Position numbers and translations under genes: made by a program
DNA from: Chitinophaga pinensis
GTDB taxonomy: Bacteria; Bacteroidota; Bacteroidia; Chitinophagales; Chitinophagaceae
Assembly (NCBI GenBank): GCA_945866165.1
Contig: CAMBGO010000158.1
Location: forward strand, 1 to 5,617
Reading direction: 5' to 3'
Length of the DNA stretch: 5,617 nucleotides
Notes under the pieces: generated by a model
Database searches by the model: none
Seen by the model: only the letters and a program-made list of their open reading frames with translations
Told to the model about the DNA's origin: nothing
Shown here: one piece after another, positions 1 through 5,254 of the stretch
Position numbering within the stretch: position 1 is the first letter of the stretch
Layout: each line of letters starts with the position of its first letter

Positions 1-55
1 AGTAGTTTTAGGAAAATTTTATGCCTGTTTTCATTTTTATCAGGATGAATTTAGT

Positions 56-63
56 CACATTTG
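56..63 (+). promoter_or_regulatory. possible -7 element before the SurA-like gene
   Basis: CACATTTG matches five of the six fixed positions of the Bacteroidota -7 consensus TAnnTTTG and lies 29 bp before the chosen ATG at 93. No TTG is seen at the expected -33 distance; only a T-rich stretch lies there. If real, it would support the start at 93 over the one at 21, because the transcript would begin after position 21. This is inferred from a short motif. Confidence 0.2.
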
Positions 64-92
64 ATAAGTACCGAATTAAAAGTTCAATAGGA

Positions 93-1448
93 ATGAGAAG
101 AATATTGCCATTGTTGATTTTATCATTGCTTTCAATCTCCTCATACGCTCAATCTGCGCGTGTGTTGGCAGATAAAATCATAGCTATTGTAGGCGACAAA
201 ATAGTATTGAAAAGCGACCTGGTAAATTATATCGATGATATGAAGCGCCAAGGCAACGAAATTCCTGCCAATGCAGAGTGCATGTTATTGGATAAAATGA
301 TGCAGGACAAAGCACTTATACTTCAAGCAGAAAAAGATTCACTCCCTATTGGTGATGAAGAAGTTGAAGCTGAACTAGATCAGCGTGTTAGGTATTTTAT
401 TATGCAATACGGTGGAAAGGAAGCATTTGAACAGATTGCAGGGCGTACAGTTTATCAAGTGAAAGAAGATTTTAGGAAGTCTATAAAAGAGGGAAGACTT
501 GCTAAATCAATGCGCGATAAAATTGTTGAATACATCAAGATTACACCCAATGAGGTGAAGGAATATTTTGAAAAAATCCCAAAGGACAGCCTTCCATTTT
601 ATGAAACTGAATTGGTGGTTGGTCAAATTGTTGTTCATCCAAAAGCAGGTCGAGAACTTGAAAAATTCGTTCAAGATGAATTGCAGGATTATAAAAAGCA
701 AGTTGAGAGCGGGAAAAAGTCTTTTGAAACCATGGCCCGACTTTATTCCGAAGATCCAGGAAGCAAGCAACTAGGTGGAAGGTTCGAATTAAACAAAACC
801 GATAAATCAACTGATCCTGATTTTAAAAATGCCGCTTTCAGGTTGAAAGAAGGTCAAATATCCCCTGTAATCAAATCTAAGTTTGGTTACCATATCATTC
901 AAATGGTGAGTAGAAACGGAGATGATGCAGTTGTTCGTCACATACTTCGCATGCCACAAGTGCTTGATGAAGATATTGAGCTCGCAAAACAAAAACTTGA
1001 TTCTGTTAGGTCTAAACTTATTGCTGGAACACTAACCTTTGGAGAAGCAGTTGACAAGTATAGTGACGATCAAAACAGTAAGTTTACCGGTGGCATCATC
1101 ACAGGCCAAGAAGGGAATTTTGTTACCATTGATGAACTTGATAAGAACCTAGTAAACAATCTTGATAAACTGAAAATTGGTGAATATTCACAACCAATGG
1201 TGTATGCTGATGAGCAAGAAAAAAAAGCAGTAAGGGTTGTATATCTTCAAAGGAAAACAATGCCACATCGCGAAAATATACGTGATGACTATGATAGGAT
1301 CTCACAACGCACGATTGCTGAAAAACGTGATAAAACAATCGAAAAGTGGTTCATTTCAAAGCTGCCTACCTACTATATCATGGTTGATAAGGATTATCAG
1401 CAATGCGAAGAGTTGAGAAGGCAATTTCCCAATTTTGTGAGTAAGTAA
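93..1448 (+). CDS. SurA-like periplasmic parvulin-type peptidyl-prolyl isomerase
   Basis: The predicted product is a periplasmic chaperone and prolyl cis-trans isomerase that would help fold outer-membrane and secreted proteins. I start it at the ATG at 93, giving 451 residues, because a signal peptide begins there: MRR, a Leu/Ile-rich core, and a likely cut after SYAQ at residue 20. The reading frame is open to an ATG at 21, but that start adds 24 polar and aromatic residues that would bury the signal. AGGA lies directly before the chosen ATG. Residues 21 to about 165 resemble the SurA N-terminal helical domain, beginning ADKIIAIVGDKIVLKSDL. The first parvulin domain spans about 171-272 (YSEDPGSKQLGGRF, then FRLKEGQISPVIKSKFGYHI). 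A second, weaker one spans about 279-386 (RHILRM, YSDDQNSKFTGG, LKIGEYSQPM). The two-PPIase layout is that of SurA. The family assignment is firm; the exact orthology is not, since Bacteroidota often carry several paralogues. The downstream purF-type gene lies 70 bp away on the same strand. Confidence 0.93.
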   Translation: MRRILPLLILSLLSISSYAQSARVLADKIIAIVGDKIVLKSDLVNYIDDMKRQGNEIPANAECMLLDKMMQDKALILQAEKDSLPIGDEEVEAELDQRVRYFIMQYGGKEAFEQIAGRTVYQVKEDFRKSIKEGRLAKSMRDKIVEYIKITPNEVKEYFEKIPKDSLPFYETELVVGQIVVHPKAGRELEKFVQDELQDYKKQVESGKKSFETMARLYSEDPGSKQLGGRFELNKTDKSTDPDFKNAAFRLKEGQISPVIKSKFGYHIIQMVSRNGDDAVVRHILRMPQVLDEDIELAKQKLDSVRSKLIAGTLTFGEAVDKYSDDQNSKFTGGIITGQEGNFVTIDELDKNLVNNLDKLKIGEYSQPMVYADEQEKKAVRVVYLQRKTMPHRENIRDDYDRISQRTIAEKRDKTIEKWFISKLPTYYIMVDKDYQQCEELRRQFPNFVSK

Positions 1449-1493
1449 CTCCACGACTTTCTTATTATTTTTTCCATTATTGTAAAATCGGTG

Positions 1494-1501
1494 TAATTTA
1501 G
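1494..1501 (+). promoter_or_regulatory. possible -7 element before the purF-type gene
   Basis: TAATTTAG lies 17 bp before the ATG at 1519 and differs from the Bacteroidota -7 consensus TAnnTTTG at one fixed position. The only nearby TTG (1480-1482) is 11 bp upstream, too close for a normal -33 box. The same 11-base string TGTAATTTAGC occurs again before the small gene at 4803, which adds some weight. It suggests that the purF-type gene has its own promoter in the 70-bp gap, although read-through from the SurA-like gene is equally possible. Confidence 0.3.
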
Positions 1502-1518
1502 CACCTCTCAACTCCTAT

Positions 1519-3366
1519 ATGAGTGATGATATAAAACACGAGTGCGGACTCGCTTACATCCGACTACTAAAACCCTTTTCCTACTATCAACAGAAAAAAG
1601 GAACTGCCCTCTATGGCCTTAATAAACTGTATCTTCTTATGGAGAAGCAGCATAATAGGGGACAAGATGGAGCAGGCATTGCAGCAGTAAAGCTGAATGC
1701 AGAGCCCGGGTATCCCTTCATGCACCGTTTGCGTAGTATTGAAAAGCAGGCAATCGCAGATTTGTTCTCACAAGTAGGAAAGGAAATTAATGAGCTTGAA
1801 AAACATCAACCTGAAATAAGAAAACATCCTGGTCTAATGAAAGGCCATTTGAATTTCATGGGTGAACTGTTGCTTGGCCACCTTCGTTATGGCACCCAAG
1901 GAAAAAACAATGCTGAATTTTGTCATCCATTTATTAAAAGGGATATCCTGCCAGTAAGAAACTTGGCATTGGCTGGTAATTTCAATCTGGTAAATACCGA
2001 TGAGTTATTCAGTATAGTAAATATAGAGCCAGGTACTTTTCAAAAGCAAAGTGATCTTGCTGCAATGATGGAACTGGTTCATCACTTTATAGTTAAAGAG
2101 GACGAGACCAACCCCGATTCAATGTCAATTTCTTCAGTCTTGAAAAAATCTTTCAAGCATTTCGATGGGGGTTACCATGTATCAGGATTGCTTGGAAATG
2201 GAGATTCATTTGTTATCCGTGATCCACATGGCATACGGCCTTCATATTATTATATCAATGATGAAATCATTGTTGCTGCATCAGAACGCTCTGCAATCAG
2301 GACAACTTTCAATGTTGGAGAAAATGAAGTAAAAGAACTAATGCCAGGTAATGCCATTATTGTTAAAAGCGATGGTACATATTCCATAGAACAAATTCTT
2401 GAACCCAAAGAGCGCAAAGCTTGCAGTTTTGAACGAATATATTTTTCAAGGGGAAGTGATGAAAAAATTTACCGCGAGCGTCTTGCCCTAGGATATCAAT
2501 TGAGTGATTCTGTATTAAAATCAATTGATAACAATCTTAAGCATACTATTTTTTCATTCATTCCCAACACTGCTGAAGTAGCTTTTTTGGGACTTCTTAA
2601 AGGGATGGAACATTTTCTCAATAAGATCAAGTTGCAACGCATCCTGTCATGGAACAAAGATTATGATGAAGAGAAAATGGCCGAAATGATCAACCGTAAG
2701 ATACGTGTTGAAAAAATTGCTATCAAGGATGTAAAGATGAGAACCTTCATCACTGAAGACGCAAACAGGTCTGAAATGGTGCAACATGTATACGACATAA
2801 CTTATGGAACAGTTGAAAAGGATGTTGATACCCTTGTGATGATTGATGATTCTATTGTAAGAGGAACTACGTTGAAGGAAAGTATCATAAGAATGCTTTC
2901 GCGACTTGAGCCTAAAAAAATAATCATTGTTTCTTCTGCACCTCAAATTCGCTATCCAGATTGTTATGGTATTGATATGAGTAAAATAGGTGACTTCATT
3001 GCTTTTAAAGCAGCTCTTGCATTGTTAAATGATAGAGGAGAAACTGAATTGCTTAATACCCTTTTTGCAAGGTGTAAAGAACTGCAACGCAACAATCAAT
3101 TGCATACTGAAAATGTAGTGAAGAAACTATATGCATCGTTTACGCCCATCGAAATTTCCGCTAAAATAGCACAGCTGATTACTCCAGTTGAAGTAAATAT
3201 TCCCGTAGAGGTGATTTATCAAACGATTGAAGATCTTCATACTGCCTGTCCCAATAACTTAGGTGATTGGTATTTCACTGGCAATTATCCAACCCCCGGC
3301 GGCAACCGCGTTGTAAACAAAGCCTTCATCAATTTTATGGAAGGCAAGGATGTGAGGGGGTATTAA
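1519..3366 (+). CDS. divergent amidophosphoribosyltransferase (PurF-type), long form
   Basis: By homology this is a glutamine PRPP amidotransferase, the first step of de novo purine synthesis in the cytoplasm. It has an N-terminal Ntn glutaminase domain and a C-terminal phosphoribosyltransferase domain. The catalytic nucleophile is predicted to be Cys9 in HECG, so an eight-residue leader would have to be removed, as happens in Bacillus-type PurF. Other matching motifs are HNRGQDGAG (46-53), GHLRYGTQG (120-128), RDPHGIRP (234-241), FERIYFSRG (304-312), the PRPP-binding MIDDSIVRGTT (441-451) and PQIRYPDCYGIDM (475-487). At 615 residues it is over 100 longer than usual PurF (about 470-505), with extra sequence around 75-117 and 361-400. 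The usual HNGNL around the oxyanion hole reads GNFNL (153-157), and the Cys pair of iron-sulfur PurF is replaced by DWYFTGNYPT (583-592). It could be the organism's only PurF or a paralogue with a changed role, so I leave the symbol empty. Family membership is very likely; activity is inferred. Confidence 0.9.
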   Translation: MSDDIKHECGLAYIRLLKPFSYYQQKKGTALYGLNKLYLLMEKQHNRGQDGAGIAAVKLNAEPGYPFMHRLRSIEKQAIADLFSQVGKEINELEKHQPEIRKHPGLMKGHLNFMGELLLGHLRYGTQGKNNAEFCHPFIKRDILPVRNLALAGNFNLVNTDELFSIVNIEPGTFQKQSDLAAMMELVHHFIVKEDETNPDSMSISSVLKKSFKHFDGGYHVSGLLGNGDSFVIRDPHGIRPSYYYINDEIIVAASERSAIRTTFNVGENEVKELMPGNAIIVKSDGTYSIEQILEPKERKACSFERIYFSRGSDEKIYRERLALGYQLSDSVLKSIDNNLKHTIFSFIPNTAEVAFLGLLKGMEHFLNKIKLQRILSWNKDYDEEKMAEMINRKIRVEKIAIKDVKMRTFITEDANRSEMVQHVYDITYGTVEKDVDTLVMIDDSIVRGTTLKESIIRMLSRLEPKKIIIVSSAPQIRYPDCYGIDMSKIGDFIAFKAALALLNDRGETELLNTLFARCKELQRNNQLHTENVVKKLYASFTPIEISAKIAQLITPVEVNIPVEVIYQTIEDLHTACPNNLGDWYFTGNYPTPGGNRVVNKAFINFMEGKDVRGY

Positions 3367-3369
3367 AAA

Positions 3370-3411
3370 GACGTCAGAAATCAGACGACAGACGTCAGAA
3401 ATCAGACGATA
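3370..3411 (+). repeat. 42-bp array of six 7-bp units (two 21-bp copies)
   Basis: Six consecutive heptamers read GACGTCA, GAAATCA, GACGACA, GACGTCA, GAAATCA and GACGATA. Every unit starts GA and ends A. At a larger scale the array is a 21-bp unit repeated twice, with one difference (GACGACA against GACGATA). It starts 3 bp after the stop codon of the purF-type gene. No protein is encoded here on either strand that I can support. Period-7 simple repeats of this kind are, as I recall, seen between genes in some Bacteroidota, but I cannot search for other copies. Confidence 0.85.
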
Positions 3412-3445
3412 GCTTTGGTGTTTTAGTCTATATTTTATTGCAACT

Positions 3446-3553
3446 CTAATTTTTAAACCACTCCTCACCTACTCCGTTTATAGGAAAAGTTTCTTGCGAA
3501 AAAACACACATCTGAATGCATCCAAGTAGGATGCTTAGGTAGATTTTTCTCAT
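3446..3553 (-). pseudogene. 5' remnant of a secreted-protein gene (signal peptide plus ~15 residues)
   Basis: This 35-codon frame opens with a typical signal peptide: MRK, a hydrophobic core YLSILLG, and a likely cut after VFSQ at residue 20. It continues ETFPINGVGEEWFKN and stops. From memory, ETFP[VI]NGV straight after the cut resembles the mature start of secreted amidohydrolases (imidazolonepropionase-like) in Bacteroidota. None of the frames downstream resumes such a protein; within 40 bp the sequence reaches the heptamer array and then the end of the purF-type gene. I read this as the surviving start of a gene whose body was deleted. The frame is open upstream to an ATG at 3664, but that overlaps the glycosyltransferase stop and gives no signal peptide at its N-terminus. 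Alternatives are a genuine tiny secreted peptide or a chance frame. The signal peptide is well supported; the amidohydrolase origin is a guess. Confidence 0.45.
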
Positions 3554-3593
3554 TGTTTGATAGTTTCGGTTTTTATGAGTTTCAAGATAAACT

Positions 3594-3622
3594 AAAAAGT
3601 AGAATAAGCCATCGACAATCAA
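3594..3622 (-). promoter_or_regulatory. candidate Bacteroidota-type promoter for the secreted-gene remnant
   Basis: On the minus strand, TTG (3622-3620) is followed after 18 bp by TACTTTTT (3601-3594). This nearly fits the Bacteroidota pattern TTG, about 19 bp, TAnnTTTG, with one mismatch in the -7 box. It lies about 40 bp upstream of the remnant's ATG at 3553 and within the 91-bp gap after the glycosyltransferase stop. Such a fit is expected for a gene that was once expressed, but AT-rich DNA gives chance matches often. Confidence 0.3.
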
Positions 3623-3630
3623 TGTTGAAT

Positions 3631-3653
3631 GGCATCCTTTTAGATTAGATGCC
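3631..3653 (-). terminator. small hairpin over the glycosyltransferase stop codon
   Basis: GGCATC (3631-3636) and GATGCC (3648-3653) form a perfect 6-bp inverted repeat with an 11-base loop that contains the TAA stop of the minus-strand glycosyltransferase. In the direction of that gene, no run of T follows the stem. It may act as a weak terminator or a 3'-end stabilising hairpin, or be chance. Confidence 0.25.
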
Positions 3654-4709
3654 GAAATCTTCAAGAGCTTTTTCGATTTTGTTGAAATTCATATTTGTCT
3701 GAATTTCAGGTAGGTTTTTGCAATCCAGCAAGCCTTTTTTTAGGTAAACCGCATCTTGGTATTGCAAAATGCCCAATCCTTTTTTTTGCATTTGAAGCCC
3801 GAGGTGTAGTTGCTCAGTTTGCCCCGGTGTGGGTATGAGTAAGGCCCTTTTTCTCATCTTGATTAGGTCCATGACCGAGGAATACCCTGATCTACATATT
3901 ACAACAGAAGCATGTGACATTGCTTCAGATAGTTGTTCTGTGTCAAGGTAATTATGTATTTCGATGAATCTTGTTGAAACTAGTAAATTGGGTGAGGGGA
4001 TCCCCCTTACAAAAACTGTCTTTTGTTCAAGTTCATTTAATTGATCCAGTAAAATTTTTTCCAAGATGCTTCTCTGTGGCTCTGGTCCGGAAAGCATCAC
4101 CAGTATGGGTCCATCTTTGCTCACAATTTTATTTTCTAGTCTGGAAAGCAACCCTATATATCGATATCGTAATGGTTTTTTTATGGGGTTTGATAATGTA
4201 CCACAAATATTATTTTCTTTCTCATTGTCAGGTATCCAGCAAGAATGAAATTTGTTGATTTGTTTATACAAAAACCATTGTAATAGTGAATCAATTCGGG
4301 GGCCTTTTCCAGAAATAATTGCAAGTTGGTGTGTTATTAAAACCGATTTTACTTTAATGGAATGAAGTCCATAACGATTATCGCTAATAACTAGATCGAA
4401 GCTGGTTTTTTTTAGTTGTTTTGAGAGCCATTTTTGTTCATGTAGTATCGCAAGTAATATTTTGGGGACTTGCATCAAAATTGAAATGAAAAAAAAATTC
4501 TTATATTTCGAATACTCAACTCTGTATCCTCTAAGCGGTAGGGTAATCAATTCTGGGAATTCCTTTTTGAAGAGGGAAATAACCGACCCTTCGCCAGCCA
4601 GGGATATTTCGTTTCCATGTTCAAGCAAATGTTTTATGATTGGAATACAACGTGTTGCGTGTCCCAATCCCCAATCCAGTGGAGCAATCAATATCTTTTT
4701 TCCGGGCAC
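3645..4709 (-). CDS. GT-B fold glycosyltransferase, MurG/UGT (GT28/GT1)-like
   Basis: The 354-residue product looks like a cytoplasmic glycosyltransferase that moves a sugar from a nucleotide-sugar donor to an unknown acceptor. The N-terminal half begins KKILIAPLDWGLGHATR, whose GLGHATR (14-20) matches the Gly-rich acceptor-side loop of MurG and related enzymes. SDNRYG (109-114) and THQL (126-129) follow at strand ends of a Rossmann fold. The C-terminal half carries ILVMLSGPEPQR (202-213) and RSGYSSVMDL (273-282). It ends with PTPGQTEQ (293-300), the donor-binding region where MurG/UGT enzymes have a Gly-rich and Gln-containing signature. Hydrophobic residues at 71-90 may favour membrane contact, but there is no signal peptide. 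The start is GTG; no ATG lies in frame between it and the upstream TAA. It is not MurG itself: it lacks the full GGxGGH loop and has no cell-wall genes beside it. Fold class is confident; substrate is unknown. Confidence 0.85.
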   Translation of the reverse strand: MPGKKILIAPLDWGLGHATRCIPIIKHLLEHGNEISLAGEGSVISLFKKEFPELITLPLRGYRVEYSKYKNFFFISILMQVPKILLAILHEQKWLSKQLKKTSFDLVISDNRYGLHSIKVKSVLITHQLAIISGKGPRIDSLLQWFLYKQINKFHSCWIPDNEKENNICGTLSNPIKKPLRYRYIGLLSRLENKIVSKDGPILVMLSGPEPQRSILEKILLDQLNELEQKTVFVRGIPSPNLLVSTRFIEIHNYLDTEQLSEAMSHASVVICRSGYSSVMDLIKMRKRALLIPTPGQTEQLHLGLQMQKKGLGILQYQDAVYLKKGLLDCKNLPEIQTNMNFNKIEKALEDFGI

Positions 4710-4725
4710 TTTAAGGTTGCTGATT

Positions 4726-4733
4726 TTAAATTA
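4726..4733 (-). promoter_or_regulatory. possible -7 element before the glycosyltransferase
   Basis: On the minus strand TAATTTAA ends 16 bp before the GTG start at 4709. It shares TAATTTA with the candidates before the purF-type gene (17 bp from its ATG) and the 44-residue gene (6 bp from its ATG). It fits four of six fixed positions of TAnnTTTG. The in-frame TAA codon just upstream of the coding frame overlaps this motif. It is weak alone and better as part of the shared pattern. Confidence 0.25.
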
Positions 4734-4788
4734 GTTACAAAGAAGCAATAAAATTATTGGAAAAAGCAGAAGGGGAGCCATAAAAATG

Positions 4789-4796
4789 TAATTTAG
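4789..4796 (+). promoter_or_regulatory. possible -7 element before the two small genes
   Basis: TAATTTAG lies inside the 11-base string TGTAATTTAGC (4787-4797), which is identical to the one before the purF-type gene. It is only 6 bp from the ATG at 4803, so a promoter here would give a nearly leaderless transcript. The nearest upstream TTG (4757-4759) is 29 bp away, too far for a standard -33 box. The 93-bp gap also serves the divergent glycosyltransferase. Confidence 0.25.
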
Positions 4797-4802
4797 CCAT
4801 AT

Positions 4803-4937
4803 ATGGAAGGCAAGAAGTTTTCATTGATTTTTTATATGTTATTCGTTTTTTTACTTAGCTTGTCTATGCAATCTTGCCTAAGTGCAAAAAGTAATCAATG
4901 TGGCTGCCCAACAAAAAAAGGATTGGTTGGTTATTAA
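4803..4937 (+). CDS. 44-residue putative lipoprotein with a Cys-rich CGCP tail
   Basis: This short frame codes for a peptide with a clear export signal: MEGKK, then a hydrophobic stretch FSLIFYMLFVFLLSLSM (6-22), then QSC with Cys25 as the likely lipidated residue. The residue at -3 is Met, not the usual Leu/Val/Ile, so the lipobox is imperfect. The mature part would be only 20 residues, ending NQCGCPTKKGLVGY, with Cys33 and Cys35 able to bind metal or form disulfides. The design of lipid anchor plus tiny Cys/Lys/Gly tail makes chance unlikely. The 82-residue gene starts 7 bp after the stop, suggesting co-transcription. I have no named family for it and infer no function beyond anchoring to the cell envelope. 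Confidence 0.65.
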   Translation: MEGKKFSLIFYMLFVFLLSLSMQSCLSAKSNQCGCPTKKGLVGY

Positions 4938-4944
4938 ATAAGAG

Positions 4945-5193
4945 ATGAAAGGAATAAAAAGAGATATCATTATTCTTAGAAAGGAATCCTTTCCTAATAA
5001 GCAAAGTCTTGAAAAAGAAGTAGTGCTTCTAAATGATATGTTGCAGGCAATTGAAAAATCTGATAAAATGGCTGCTTCGTTCGAATTAATCGACCTTAAT
5101 CGTTTTAAGGTAGTCACAAAATTACATCTTGTCTCTACAGCAATTAAGTCAGCAATTGCAAAACCATTTGAATTCTTGATTAACAAAAATTAG
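4945..5193 (+). CDS. 82-residue protein of unknown function
   Basis: I do not recognise this protein. It is rich in Lys, Leu and Ile and has no signal peptide or membrane segment, so it is probably cytoplasmic. Residues 18-40 (SLEKEVVLLNDMLQAIEKSD) look like an amphipathic helix with charged and hydrophobic residues spaced for a coiled coil. Residues 41-80 alternate hydrophobic and basic (FELIDLNRFKVVTKLHLV, then AIKSAIAKPFEFLIN). AAGAG lies just before the ATG, and the gene starts 7 bp after the lipoprotein-like gene, so the two are probably one transcript. The opposite strand also has an open frame here (5186-4878), but it would antisense both genes and has no recognisable features. A strong inverted repeat begins at this gene's TAG stop, which supports a real transcript end. 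Confidence 0.6.
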   Translation: MKGIKRDIIILRKESFPNKQSLEKEVVLLNDMLQAIEKSDKMAASFELIDLNRFKVVTKLHLVSTAIKSAIAKPFEFLINKN

Positions 5194-5250
5194 TTCAAGG
5201 TTAAGGGCTGGTGGAATTTAATCCAAGCCAACACCCTTAACATTGAGCTA
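5191..5250. terminator. bidirectional hairpin between convergent genes
   Basis: The left arm 5191-5207 and right arm 5234-5250 pair over 17 positions with one G-U-type wobble and one G-A mismatch. The innermost 8 bp, GTTAAGGG with CCCTTAAC, are perfect, and GGA/TCC inside the 26-base loop could extend the fold. The left arm starts with the TAG stop of the 82-residue gene. The right arm ends 4 bp short of the stop of the minus-strand gene, so the hairpin fills the whole gap between the two convergent genes. A moderately T-rich stretch (TTGATTATTT) follows on the + side; no clear T run follows on the minus side. Confidence 0.65.
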
Positions 5251-5254
5251 TTGA

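Noticed and set aside
21..92. In-frame N-terminal extension of the SurA-like protein from the ATG at 21
   Set aside because: It would place 24 polar/aromatic residues before a clear signal peptide. The ATG at 93 starts exactly at the signal and has AGGA before it.
2647..2946. Minus-strand 99-codon frame inside the purF-type gene
   Set aside because: It lies wholly opposite the highly conserved PRPP-binding region of a confident gene and has no features of its own.
3370..3411. CRISPR-like repeats
   Set aside because: Units are 7 bp (or two of 21 bp) with no spacers, and no cas gene is near.
3518..3534. Hairpin GCATCC-AAGTA-GGATGC as a terminator
   Set aside because: It is only 6 bp, has no T run, and falls inside the signal-peptide codons of the minus-strand stub, so it is most likely chance.
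4757..4796. Standard TTG/-7 promoter for the 44-residue gene using TTG at 4757-4759
   Set aside because: The spacer would be 29 bp, well outside the usual 17-23 bp.
4878..5186. Minus-strand 102-codon frame opposite the two small genes
   Set aside because: It overlaps both + strand small genes, shows no recognisable motif, and its composition is what the complement of a Lys/Glu-rich helical protein would give.
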